Assembly (NCBI GenBank): GCA_963722295.1 | Contig: CAVRLB010000002.1 | Span: forward strand, 186,001 to 250,000 | Source: Brooklawnia sp032229645 | GTDB taxonomy: Bacteria; Actinomycetota; Actinomycetes; Propionibacteriales; Propionibacteriaceae | DNA: 64,000 bases | Reading direction: 5' to 3' | Shown here: in pieces, positions 9,090 to 17,466 of the stretch | How positions within the stretch are numbered: position 1 is the first letter of the stretch | How the letters are laid out: every line of letters starts with the position of its first letter | Program-made: the position numbers and the translations under genes | The notes under the pieces: generated by a model | Told to the model about the DNA's origin: nothing | The model's database searches: none | The model's input: the letters and a program-made list of their open reading frames with translations, nothing else

Positions 9090-9154
9090 GCCCGCCAGCT
9101 TATCGTCCCCCCTCGGGAGACCCGAGGATGCCCACGGTGGCGGGCGCGCGAGGA

Positions 9155-9928
9155 TCAGAGCCAGTCGACGACTCCGGCGAGTAGCGCGTAGCCCACGAAC
9201 GCAGCGATGTCGATGACAGTGTGCGCGATAATCAGTGGCCACAGCCGCTTGGTCCGGTGGTAGAGCCAGCCGAGCAGCAGACCGAAGACCAGGTTGCTCA
9301 GGAAGCCGCCGAATCCCTGATAGAGGTGATAGCTACCGCGGATGAGCGCGCTCACCACGATCGCAGCGGCCGGATTCCAGCCGGACTGCCGCCAGCGAGT
9401 GGTGAGGTAGCCGATCATGACGACCTCCTCGAGGAAGCCGTTCTGAAAAGCGGCCAGACAGTACATCGGGATCGTCCACCAGGCCGCATTCAGGTCGGCC
9501 ATCACGATGGTCGTGTTGATACCGAGGTGGCGCGCCAGCAGGTAGAAACCGAGCGCAGGCCCGAGGATCAGCAGCGCGATCCCGGTTCCCCATGCGATGT
9601 CGCGCCAGATACGCCTACCATCCAGACCGATCGCCCGCCACGGGTTTGCCCGCGGCGGCCACACTCGCCACAGCAGGTAGATCGCCAGGAAAGGCATGCA
9701 GAACGGCAGCAGGTTGTTGGCCAGCTGATAGGCCAGATCCAGCCACGGACGATCGGGGGTGACCGACGAATTCATCGTCGACGTCTGCTGCGACAAGGGC
9801 ACCTGATAGGTCAGCCGGTCGATGATGTTCAAGACCGAGTAGACCGCCGATTTGCCGAGCGAGACCCCCAGCACGATCACCGTCTCCAGCACCAAATGCG
9901 GACGCGTCCGCACGGCGGTAGCCGACAC
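9155..9928 (-). CDS. CPBP family intramembrane metalloprotease-like protein
   Basis: 257-residue multi-pass membrane protein with the layout of the CPBP (Abi/CaaX-protease-like) family. Motif 1 is FLEEVVMIGYLTTR, motif 2 is IRGSYHLYQG and motif 3 is HTVIDIAAF. The paired glutamates and both histidines that bind the metal are present, but the family arginine of EExxxR is isoleucine here. GTG start at 9928; the gene starts 2 bases after the stop of proline dehydrogenase, so it is likely in the same operon. Substrate unknown. Members of this family act in bacteriocin self-immunity or protein processing, but nothing here says which. Confidence 0.82.
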   Translation of the reverse strand: MSATAVRTRPHLVLETVIVLGVSLGKSAVYSVLNIIDRLTYQVPLSQQTSTMNSSVTPDRPWLDLAYQLANNLLPFCMPFLAIYLLWRVWPPRANPWRAIGLDGRRIWRDIAWGTGIALLILGPALGFYLLARHLGINTTIVMADLNAAWWTIPMYCLAAFQNGFLEEVVMIGYLTTRWRQSGWNPAAAIVVSALIRGSYHLYQGFGGFLSNLVFGLLLGWLYHRTKRLWPLIIAHTVIDIAAFVGYALLAGVVDWL

Positions 9929-9929
9929 C

Positions 9930-10859
9930 TCAGCGCTTTCCCAGCAACGAGCGCGCCAACAGGCCCGCGTTGGCTGGACGCTCGGCCAGCCGCTGAGTGT
10001 AGTAGTCGTACCAACCGGGCCCGAACGGCACCAGAACCCGCGAGCGATGGCCGATGTCGGCCAGCCGGCGCTGCTCCATCGGGCGGATGCCGTACATCAT
10101 CTGAAATTCGTAGCTTTCGGGTGGCCGTCCGGTGCGCCGGATCAGCTCTTCTGCGATCGAGATCATTCGCGGATCATGGGTGGCCACCAGGACGACCGCC
10201 TGGCTGTTCATCAGCACCCGAAGGTTACGGACGAACGCGAGATCGATTTCGTGTCTGGCCCGAAATGCGACCTGTTTGGGCTCCCTGAAGACGCCCTTGC
10301 ACAGCCGGATGCGTCTGCTGGGCATCGCCAACTCCGCCAGATCGCGCTGGCTTCGGTAGAGAGCGGCCTGAACAGTGATACCGACCGAGGGGATGTCTTG
10401 CTGAAGCTGCTCCCAGGCGTGCAGCGTGGGTCCAACCAATTCGTGGTTCGCCATATCGACGGTCACCAACACACCCGCATTGCTCGCCACCCGGCACACC
10501 TTGCGGGCGCCCTGCAGCGCGAATGCACTACCGGGCGGGCCGAGCCGCTGACCGAGACGGCTCAACCGCAATGACAGTTCGGTCGAGGCGCTGATTCCTT
10601 CGTCACTCAGCCGCTGCACGATATCGAGATACACGTCCTGGTTGGCCGCCGCCTGGTCGAGAGTGTCCACGTGGTCGCCGAGATAGCCGACGCTGACCAT
10701 CAGCCCCTTGTCGATGAGCGACCTCAACACCGGGATCAGATCATCGAGGTCTCGTCCCGCAACGTAGCGGGAAACCAGATCGCGGGCCGCCGAGGTTGCC
10801 AGCGCGGCCTCCCGGATGCTGTCTCGCTGCGCCCAGCGGGTGACCAGATCACTCATCAT
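9930..10859 (-). CDS. Proline dehydrogenase (FAD)
   Basis: 309-residue monofunctional PRODH that oxidises proline to pyrroline-5-carboxylate and passes electrons to the respiratory chain. Visible motifs: GVTVDMANHELV-type strand (VTVDMANHELV), IRLCKGVFREP, ATHDPRMI, and the substrate-binding YTQRLAERPAN near the C-terminus. In many species the partner P5C dehydrogenase is adjacent; it is not in this window. The start ATG overlaps the stop of the isomerase gene by 4 bases, and a CPBP protein follows, so all three are probably one transcript. Confidence 0.9.
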   Translation of the reverse strand: MMSDLVTRWAQRDSIREAALATSAARDLVSRYVAGRDLDDLIPVLRSLIDKGLMVSVGYLGDHVDTLDQAAANQDVYLDIVQRLSDEGISASTELSLRLSRLGQRLGPPGSAFALQGARKVCRVASNAGVLVTVDMANHELVGPTLHAWEQLQQDIPSVGITVQAALYRSQRDLAELAMPSRRIRLCKGVFREPKQVAFRARHEIDLAFVRNLRVLMNSQAVVLVATHDPRMISIAEELIRRTGRPPESYEFQMMYGIRPMEQRRLADIGHRSRVLVPFGPGWYDYYTQRLAERPANAGLLARSLLGKR

Positions 10860-11734
10860 CGTCCTTCTTCACTCCTGCGCACCGGCAGAGCCGCCGAGAT
10901 ATGCCGCCTCGTTTCGTCCAGGCAGCCCTCGAGCAATGTCGCTCGCTGCTGCGCATCCGCCGTCTTGCGGGCGTTGACTTCGTGAATGATATGCCCTCGA
11001 TAGCCGCGGGAGACCAGGGTTTCGACGACCTCCCACGAGCGCTGGTTGCCCTCGCCCGGCATCAGGTGCTCATCCATCGCCGAGCCATTGCCGTCGGTGA
11101 GATGCAGGTGGCGCAGCCGAGAGCCCCAGTCCTCCACGTAGCTCAGCGAGCGCACTCCCGCGGTGGCCGCGTGCGACAGGTCGAGCGTGAGCCACTCGTA
11201 GGGCTGATCGGTCGGGTCCCAATCGGGCGCATAGGCCTGCGCTGACAGCCCTGGTGCCCGCCACGGATACATGTTCTCGACCGCGATGACGATGCCGGTG
11301 GCTTCACTCAGCTCGCGGATGGTCTGGGCGAAGGTGCTCGCGTAGCTCCGCTGCCAGGCGAACGGCGGATGGACGACCACGAGATTGCTCCCGAACAGCT
11401 GCGCGGCCTGGCACGAACGACGGAGTTTCTCTGCGGGGTCCACGCCCCAGACGCGCGGGGTGAACATCAGGCATGGCGCGTGGACGCTTAGCACCGGCAC
11501 CTGGTGCTCGTCTTGGAACTGCCGTACCTGGTCGACATCTGCGCTGGCCGCGTCGGTACCGACCATGAGCTCGATGCCGTCGTAGCCGAGTTGGGAGGCC
11601 AGCGCGAACGCGCTGGCGGTGGAGTCCGGAAAGACTGCCGAAGTGCTCAGACCGACCGTCGGCGCACCGCAGTCTTCGTCCGGCAGCGCTCGTCGCGCCC
11701 GTTCCGGAAAGTCAGCAGGTTGCACAGCCCCCAC
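10856..11734 (-). CDS. Sugar phosphate isomerase/epimerase family TIM-barrel protein
   Basis: 292-residue protein of the xylose isomerase-like / AP endonuclease 2 superfamily. Recognisable elements are GYDGIELMVG, SVHAPC, VVVHPPFAW, IAVENMYPW, LTLDLSHAATAG and HLHLTDG, which place metal-binding His, Glu and Asp residues at strand ends. The exact reaction is unknown. It is translationally coupled (4-base overlap) to proline dehydrogenase, which does not by itself define a pathway. GTG start at 11734. Confidence 0.8.
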   Translation of the reverse strand: MGAVQPADFPERARRALPDEDCGAPTVGLSTSAVFPDSTASAFALASQLGYDGIELMVGTDAASADVDQVRQFQDEHQVPVLSVHAPCLMFTPRVWGVDPAEKLRRSCQAAQLFGSNLVVVHPPFAWQRSYASTFAQTIRELSEATGIVIAVENMYPWRAPGLSAQAYAPDWDPTDQPYEWLTLDLSHAATAGVRSLSYVEDWGSRLRHLHLTDGNGSAMDEHLMPGEGNQRSWEVVETLVSRGYRGHIIHEVNARKTADAQQRATLLEGCLDETRRHISAALPVRRSEEGR

Positions 11735-11815
11735 GGTACTTGGCTATTCCATGAGCGGGCGGACCTTGCCGACCCCGGATTCGCGAACGCTGAGCCGAAT
11801 TGCCACAATGGCAGC

Positions 11816-12454
11816 ATGCATATCGACCATCTGACATTCGTAGCCGGCCCCGATGGACTGCAGGCCGCCGTAGATGAGTTGAGCGAGGTCTTGGGGCGCG
11901 AGTTCAAGGACGGGGGCTTTCATCCCCGATTCGGCACCCGCAACAACATCCTGCCGCTGACCGATGGCCGGTACCTGGAGGTTGTCGAAGTGCTCGACCA
12001 TCCGGCTGCCGAGAAGGCCGTCTACGGGCAGGTCGTGCGCACCCGTCAAGAGCAGGGCGGCGGCTGGCTGAGCTGGGTCATCGAAGTCGATGACCTGGCC
12101 CCGTTCGAGACGCGCCTGGATCGTGCAGCGGTGCCCGGTTCCCGCCAGTTCCCAGACGGACGCCGCCTGGAGTGGCATCAGATCGGCGTCAAGGGTCTGA
12201 TCACCGATCCGCAGCTGCCCTACTTCTTGAAGTGGGAATCGGATCCTTCCGTGCTGCCGTCGGCCCTGAGCGGCGACGTGCGTTTGGACACCATCGAGAT
12301 GGCCGGCTCCCGCTCGCGAGTGGAAGACTGGATCGGCGCACCCATCTCTGAGTTGCTCGACGACATCAAGATCAATTTCACCAGCCCCAAGGGGTCCCCC
12401 GGTATCGCGTCGGTCACCTTCGATGTGCCCGGACGCGGCCTGGTGAGCATCTGA
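11816..12454 (+). CDS. VOC / glyoxalase-like domain protein
   Basis: 212-residue protein with a glyoxalase-like beta-alpha-beta fold. It starts MHIDHLTFVAGPDGL, typical of the Glyoxalase_3 group, and has WLSWVIEVDDL in the middle. No function can be assigned. I chose the ATG at 11816 because the upstream extension is non-homologous; a -10-like CACAAT sits 6 bases before it, consistent with a leaderless message. A short hairpin (CCGGG/CCCGG, about 12468-12483) follows the stop and may be a weak terminator. It is transcribed divergently from the isomerase operon. Confidence 0.8.
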   Translation: MHIDHLTFVAGPDGLQAAVDELSEVLGREFKDGGFHPRFGTRNNILPLTDGRYLEVVEVLDHPAAEKAVYGQVVRTRQEQGGGWLSWVIEVDDLAPFETRLDRAAVPGSRQFPDGRRLEWHQIGVKGLITDPQLPYFLKWESDPSVLPSALSGDVRLDTIEMAGSRSRVEDWIGAPISELLDDIKINFTSPKGSPGIASVTFDVPGRGLVSI

Positions 12455-12631
12455 GTTGTGACGAACACCGGGGAGTGTCCCGGCCCGAAGGTGGGTTCGT
12501 TGGCTGTCCCACCTGTGCTCGCAGGAACCTGATGACTTCGACGCGGACCTGCGGCCAGCGCGCGCAAAGCAGTGCACGACGCCCTGACTCAGCCCCGGAT
12601 ACACTGGCATCGAGTCGAGGGAGGTCAGGCT

Positions 12632-13639
12632 GTGTCTGATCAACATCAGACGCCCAGTCTGGTAGATGTGGCCAAGCTGGCCGGAGTGTCGCCGACGACC
12701 GTATCGAGAGTGCTGAACAACCGCGGCTATCTCAGCCAGCACACCAAGGACCGGGTCGCGCAGGCGATCGATGAGCTGAACTACCGTCCGAACGAGGTTG
12801 CCCGGGCGCTGCTCGGCCAGCGGACGAAGATGATCGGAGTCGTCGTACCCACGGTGGCACTCCCGTTCTTCGGCGAGGTCGTCGTGTCGTTGGAACACGC
12901 CCTTGAACAGCGCGGGTACCGCCTGATCCTGTGCAACAGCCTCGGCCGGGCCGAACTCGAGCGCGATTACCTTGAGCTACTGATAAGCAACAGGGTCGAC
13001 GGGATCATCTCGGGCGCTCACAACGACGCGATTGCCGAATACTCCGACATCACCCTTCCGGTGGTGACCATCGATCGCGAACTGTCTCCCCACATCCCGA
13101 ATGTGCGCTGTGACAACGAATCCGGTGGCCGGTTGGCCACTGAATTGCTGCTGCGCCGCGGTTGCCGCCACCCGGCCCTGCTGACATCGACCTCCGGACC
13201 GCGCAACCTGCGAGAAGCGGGCTACCGGTCGGTGCTGGCGTCCGCCGGAATCGAACCGATCGTCGGGACAGTCAACTTTCACATTCCCGAACCCCGGCGT
13301 AGCGAGCTCATCGCGCGCTGGCTCGAACAATGGACACCGTCGGTCGACGGAGTCTTCGCCACCGATGACCTGACGGCCGGCACGGTGCTCGGCTGGGCGG
13401 CGAACGCGGGGATCACGGTCCCCGATCAGCTGCGGGTGGTCGGCTTTGACGGCACCGACGCGATCCGACGTGCATTGCCGGGGCTGACCACGGTGCGCCA
13501 GCCCATTGCACTGATCTGCAGGAGTGCCGTCGATCTGCTTCTGGACCGGATCAACGGCAAGGCCGACACTTCGGACGACCGGCATCGGGTCAAGCCGCTG
13601 GAGTTTCCCGTCACCTTGATCGAAGGACGAACGACCTAG
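12632..13639 (+). CDS. LacI family transcriptional regulator, probable local repressor of the sugar PTS operon
   Basis: 335-residue repressor. The N-terminal helix-turn-helix is classic LacI (LVDVAKLAGVSPTTVSRVLNN), followed by the hinge and a periplasmic-binding-like effector domain (IGVVVPTVALPFFGEVV). The GTG at 12632 is chosen because GGAGG precedes it at about 7 bases and the DNA-binding domain starts right after. The gene is convergent with the PTS permease. Perfect LacI-style palindromes are found in the promoters of the PTS gene (15782-15797) and, imperfectly, the GH32 gene (17372-17387), so control of these two genes is the natural inference. Effector unknown, possibly a sucrose-derived sugar phosphate. 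Confidence 0.88.
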   Translation: MSDQHQTPSLVDVAKLAGVSPTTVSRVLNNRGYLSQHTKDRVAQAIDELNYRPNEVARALLGQRTKMIGVVVPTVALPFFGEVVVSLEHALEQRGYRLILCNSLGRAELERDYLELLISNRVDGIISGAHNDAIAEYSDITLPVVTIDRELSPHIPNVRCDNESGGRLATELLLRRGCRHPALLTSTSGPRNLREAGYRSVLASAGIEPIVGTVNFHIPEPRRSELIARWLEQWTPSVDGVFATDDLTAGTVLGWAANAGITVPDQLRVVGFDGTDAIRRALPGLTTVRQPIALICRSAVDLLLDRINGKADTSDDRHRVKPLEFPVTLIEGRTT

Positions 13640-13666
13640 CCGGCGGACCTATCCCAGGACAGAAAA

Positions 13667-13709
13667 GGCGGCGGGCGCTCGGCTCACCGGAGTTCGAGCG
13701 CCCGCCGTC
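13667..13709. terminator. Bidirectional intrinsic terminator
   Basis: GC-rich hairpin with arms 13670-13681 and 13695-13706 (12 perfect pairs, extendable by two or three) and a 13-base loop. Read on the minus strand it is followed by CCTTTTCTG, a short U-rich run, so it serves the PTS gene best. It lies between convergent genes. Confidence 0.8.
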
Positions 13710-13719
13710 TGCCCTGGAA

Positions 13720-15717
13720 TCACGCCAGCGCAGGATCCTTCTGTACCACTTCGAGCAATTCAGTACCCAGCTCGACGGGGCCGGAAGCAGCAGCTTCGAT
13801 CTTCGCGTACTTGGCCGCGTTGGTGACCACGATCGGGGTCGTCAGGTCGTAGCCGGCAGCCGAGATGGCATCCCAGTCCGGTACGACGAGCACCTCCCCG
13901 CGGCGTACCCGCTGGCCTTTGACGACCTTCGACGAGAAGTGCTTACCCTTGAGTTCCACGGTATCCATGCCGATGTGAATCAGCAGTTCCACACCACTAT
14001 CGGCGCGCAACCCCACCGCGTGACCGGTCGGGAAGGCAACGATCACTTCGCCGTTCACTGGCGAGACGACCGCGCCACCATCGGGAACAATCGCCGCTCC
14101 GGGGCCGAGCAGACCACGAGCGAATGTCGGATCCTTGACATCGGCAAGGTTGATCAGCTTCCCGCGCAGCGGTGCGGTAACGAGGAAGTCAGTGGAATCG
14201 ACAGCGCCGGAAAGCGGGACCTGCTGCAAGATCGAGGCCTGCTCCTCGCGCTCCAACTCCTCCTCGCGCTCGGCTTCCTCTTCCTCCACGGTCTCGTCGA
14301 CACGGGTACCGAGGATGGACTGCTTGCCCCGCGAACGTGCGTACATGAAGGTCACGCTGAACGAGATTGCGAAGGTGACAAGCACCGAGACCAGGAACAT
14401 GGGAATGTCGGGGGCACTGATCGACACGAAGCCAAGCAGGCCGGCCGCACCGAGCGCGATCGCCTTCACATTGAAAATGCTGACCAGGGCACCGCCCACG
14501 GCGGCCGAGCCGATCGCGATGAAGAACGGCCAGCGCAGTCGCAAGTTGACACCGAAGATCGCGGGCTCGGTAATGCCCATCAGCGCCGACGCCGCCGAAG
14601 CACCGGCCAGGCCCTTCAACTTGCCGCTGCCGGCGCAAAGGAAGACAGCCAGCGTGGCAGCGCCCTGAGCAACATTGGCCATCGATGCGATCGGGAAGAT
14701 GAACGAACCGCCTTGGGCTATCAGTGACAGTTCGACGGCCGGGAAGCTTTGATGCAAACCGGTGACGACAACCGGTGAGTAGACCAGACCGAAGAGCAGG
14801 CCACCGACAAATCCCGTGGAGTCATAGAGCCACTGCAAGCCAAAGGTGATGCCATCGCCGAGGATGCGCGTCGCCGGGCCCACAATGACGAACGCCAAGA
14901 AGCCGGTTACGATCATCGTGACCAGCGGTGTCACCAGGAAATCGACAGTTCCGCTGAGCTTACGGTGCAACCACTTCTCGATGGTGGCAAGCAGGAAGCT
15001 GACGGCCAGCGTCGGGATCACCTGCCCCTGATAGCCGGCCTGTGCGACCTGAAGGCCGAAGAGGTCCCAATATGTCATGGAGCCGTCGGACACCGCAGCA
15101 GCCACGTTCCAGCCATTCACCAGGGCCGGCATCACCATTGCCGCACCCATGGCCGCACCGAGATATGGATTGCCGCCAAATCGCTTGGTCGCCGAAAAGC
15201 CGATGAGCACCGGCAAGAAGGCAAAGGGAGCGCTGGCGAAGAGATTGATCATCGCTGCCACGTCGGTGATGGCAGGCGCCATCTCGACAAGGGGCTTCGG
15301 CCCGAACAGCCCCGGCGCAGTGAGGACGTTGTTGAGGGCCATCATCAGGCCGCCTGCGATCAGGGCCGGAAGAATCGGTACGAAGACGTCGGCAAGGACC
15401 TTGATCAGACGCACCAGCGGGTTGGACTTCTTGCCGCCTTCCTGCTTGGCTTCGTCCTTGCTCACTTCGCGAACGCCGGATTTCACCAGCTTCTCATAGA
15501 CGGTATCGACATCGCCGGGGCCGACGATCACCTGGAACATTCCCCCTGCGGAGAATGTCCCCTTGATATCGGCGTCTTCATCCAGCGCCGCATGGTCGAC
15601 CAACTGCTCGTCCTGAAGCACGAGCCGCAATCGGGTGGCGCAGTGCGCCGCTGCTGTGATGTTGTCGGCACCTCCGACCGCTTGGAGCACGGTCTGTGCG
15701 ACTCTCGCGTGGTCCAT
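13720..15717 (-). CDS. scrA: PTS permease EIIBCA, sucrose/beta-glucoside type
   Basis: 665-residue membrane permease that imports and phosphorylates a sugar using phosphate from HPr. The EIIB domain is at the N-terminus with the phosphorylated Cys in AAHCATRLRL; EIIC with about ten membrane segments fills residues about 100-470; a Crr-type EIIA domain is at the C-terminus with the active His in LLIHIGMDTVEL. The acidic linker EEEEAEREEELEREE joins EIIC to EIIA. I chose the ATG at 15717, which has GAGGAGGAA 8 bases upstream. With an adjacent GH32 hydrolase the substrate is most likely sucrose; a fructo-oligosaccharide is also possible. Confidence 0.87.
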   Translation of the reverse strand: MDHARVAQTVLQAVGGADNITAAAHCATRLRLVLQDEQLVDHAALDEDADIKGTFSAGGMFQVIVGPGDVDTVYEKLVKSGVREVSKDEAKQEGGKKSNPLVRLIKVLADVFVPILPALIAGGLMMALNNVLTAPGLFGPKPLVEMAPAITDVAAMINLFASAPFAFLPVLIGFSATKRFGGNPYLGAAMGAAMVMPALVNGWNVAAAVSDGSMTYWDLFGLQVAQAGYQGQVIPTLAVSFLLATIEKWLHRKLSGTVDFLVTPLVTMIVTGFLAFVIVGPATRILGDGITFGLQWLYDSTGFVGGLLFGLVYSPVVVTGLHQSFPAVELSLIAQGGSFIFPIASMANVAQGAATLAVFLCAGSGKLKGLAGASAASALMGITEPAIFGVNLRLRWPFFIAIGSAAVGGALVSIFNVKAIALGAAGLLGFVSISAPDIPMFLVSVLVTFAISFSVTFMYARSRGKQSILGTRVDETVEEEEAEREEELEREEQASILQQVPLSGAVDSTDFLVTAPLRGKLINLADVKDPTFARGLLGPGAAIVPDGGAVVSPVNGEVIVAFPTGHAVGLRADSGVELLIHIGMDTVELKGKHFSSKVVKGQRVRRGEVLVVPDWDAISAAGYDLTTPIVVTNAAKYAKIEAAASGPVELGTELLEVVQKDPALA

Positions 15718-15777
15718 GGATGATGTTCCTCCTCGAACGTTCATCGATCCTGATTCGGGGCGAACCAGTCGAGTCTC

Positions 15778-15807
15778 ATTCTGTCAATCGATTGACATAG
15801 TGTCAAT
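15778..15807 (-). promoter_or_regulatory. Promoter with overlapping LacI-type operators upstream of the PTS gene
   Basis: On the minus strand, -35 TTGACA (15806-15801) and -10 CAGAAT (15783-15778) are separated by 17 bases. The perfect 16-bp palindrome TGTCAATCGATTGACA (15782-15797), centred on CG as in LacI-family operators, covers the spacer and touches the -10. A third half-site TGTCAAT at 15801-15807 makes a second palindrome with 15791-15797. Occupancy would block RNA polymerase. Confidence 0.75.
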
Positions 15808-15827
15808 ACCGAGTCTTCGGGATTCTG

Positions 15828-17351
15828 CTAGCGAGCTGCCCGCGGTCCGTCAGTAGCAGCACTCGCCTCATTCACCACGACTGCTTCAGCCCTGTGCACA
15901 GCGATGGACCCACGAGCCGCGAGCGCAACCGTGAACTCGCCGGGCTCCAGATAACTGCGCAGGCTGAACACCGTATGTCCGTCGCCGATGAACAGTTCGG
16001 TTGCAGAACGGTCGTGAACCAGCTGCACCCGCAGCACCTCATCGTCGGGCAGATCGATGGTCCGCAGCTGGCCATGTGGATAGCGCGTGGCGCGACGATC
16101 GACGGTCAGTCGTCCCCGCTCAAAGCTGAAGACGACCTTGCTGGCACCGCTTTGCAGCCGCAATTCCCAGCTGGACGCGGCAGCCTGGTCGATCTCGGCA
16201 TCCAGCACAAACGACCGTTGATCCCTGAGTTCCGCGAGCCCGACCGATTCGTCGCACACCACCGCGCCCTCGATCGCCAGCTTCTGGGCGGACCGTGCGC
16301 CACGAGGGTCCAACCCTGCAGGGGCAATTCGTTGAATCAGCCGCCCGTTTCGCACGCTCAGTCTGCGGGGAACGCTCAGCAGATGCACCCAGCCGTGGTC
16401 CGTCAGCGACGGCTGGTCGTCCTCGGACGCATTGCCGAGCCATCCGAGCAGCACCGGCTCTTTGGCCTGGCCATCTTCGGAAGCGAAGGCTTGAGGCGCA
16501 TAGAACTCGAAGCCGCGGTCGAGCTCGATGAACTCGCCGGTTTGCCGAAGGGCATGCCCGTCCCACCTGCCGATGAGATATCCACAAGGAAAGATGTTCT
16601 GAAACTGATCGCCGATCGGACCGACGCCCTGGGGACAGAAGATCAGCACGTCCCAGTACTCGCCGGTCACCTCGTCGGGGACCCGCAGCAAATTCGGGCA
16701 CTCCCACATGTATCCGAACCGCTCGAACCGGCCGCCGGAGTCGGGTAGGCCGAGCTCGCCGTCGAGCGTCCACGTCCGCAGGTCATCGGAGCGGTAGACC
16801 AAGACGCATCCGCTGAGGTCGTCTCGCTGAGCACCGATGCACATGCGCCAGCCATCGGCCTCCGCCACAACCTGGGGATCGCGGAAATGTGCCGTGTAGC
16901 CCGGCGGTGGCCCAGCGATCAGCGGATTGTCCGGGTCCTTGCTGAATGTCTCCAGATCTGCGGTACTCACCAGACACTGGTAGCTTTCGCGCACGCCCGC
17001 TTCGGTCTTCACGTTTCCGGTGTAGTAAAGCCACACTTTTCCGTCGTGGACGACCGCCCCACCGGAGTAGGCGCCCGAGCGGTCGTACCAGCTATCCGGC
17101 GCGATCGCGGGAGCGTGCTGCCGCCAGTTGATCAGGTCGGTCGACGAGGCATGCCCCCAATAGACCAGGCGTTCCCGGGGAAAGGACGGGCCGTATTGGA
17201 AGAATGCGTGATAGACACCATCGCGCACCACCAGGCCATTGGGATCGTTCAGCCGACCCTGCGGCGGAGCCAGGTGAAAACTCGGATAATCGGGATCGGC
17301 GCTGGCTGCCTGCCGTGGCAGCGCGGGTGAGCCGTCGGCGGTAATGGTCAC
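15828..17351 (-). CDS. scrB: Glycoside hydrolase family 32, probable sucrose-6-phosphate hydrolase
   Basis: About 507-residue cytosolic enzyme that would split the phosphorylated disaccharide delivered by the PTS into glucose 6-phosphate and fructose. The GH32 nucleophile is in GRLNDPNG, the transition-state stabiliser in HFRDPQV and the acid/base Glu in WECPNLL. A C-terminal beta-sandwich follows. No signal peptide. Longer in-frame starts exist up to 17420, but an operator-like palindrome overlaps that stretch, and a -10-like TATCGT lies 7 bases before the GTG at 17351; I therefore take 17351 as a leaderless start. The PTS gene follows 110 bases downstream on the same strand with its own promoter. 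Confidence 0.85.
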   Translation of the reverse strand: MTITADGSPALPRQAASADPDYPSFHLAPPQGRLNDPNGLVVRDGVYHAFFQYGPSFPRERLVYWGHASSTDLINWRQHAPAIAPDSWYDRSGAYSGGAVVHDGKVWLYYTGNVKTEAGVRESYQCLVSTADLETFSKDPDNPLIAGPPPGYTAHFRDPQVVAEADGWRMCIGAQRDDLSGCVLVYRSDDLRTWTLDGELGLPDSGGRFERFGYMWECPNLLRVPDEVTGEYWDVLIFCPQGVGPIGDQFQNIFPCGYLIGRWDGHALRQTGEFIELDRGFEFYAPQAFASEDGQAKEPVLLGWLGNASEDDQPSLTDHGWVHLLSVPRRLSVRNGRLIQRIAPAGLDPRGARSAQKLAIEGAVVCDESVGLAELRDQRSFVLDAEIDQAAASSWELRLQSGASKVVFSFERGRLTVDRRATRYPHGQLRTIDLPDDEVLRVQLVHDRSATELFIGDGHTVFSLRSYLEPGEFTVALAARGSIAVHRAEAVVVNEASAATDGPRAAR

Positions 17352-17358
17352 GCACGTC

Positions 17359-17387
17359 ACGATAGCCGATCGGCTAATCGATTGACA
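17359..17387 (-). promoter_or_regulatory. Operator/promoter of the GH32 gene
   Basis: 17372-17387 matches 13 of 16 positions of the PTS operator palindrome TGTCAATCGATTGACA. Overlapping it is a 14-bp perfect palindrome TAGCCGATCGGCTA at 17363-17376. A -10-like TATCGT (17364-17359 on the minus strand) ends 7 bases before the GTG at 17351. Confidence 0.6.
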
Positions 17388-17454
17388 TAGTTCCGGCAAA
17401 TGCTGTGCTCGCCGAGCCACCCGGCACCGCCCCGGAAATGTCAGAGCCCAGCCC

Positions 17455-17460
17455 TAGGCT
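17455..17460 (+). promoter_or_regulatory. -10-like element of a leaderless promoter (radA)
   Basis: TAGGCT ends exactly 6 bases before the radA ATG at 17467; no Shine-Dalgarno is present. Confidence 0.5.
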
Positions 17461-17466
17461 CTTCGC

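Noticed and set aside
12572..12631. Earlier in-frame start of the LacI regulator
   Set aside because: The extension has no conserved sequence and the GTG at 12632 has a strong ribosome site directly before the helix-turn-helix.
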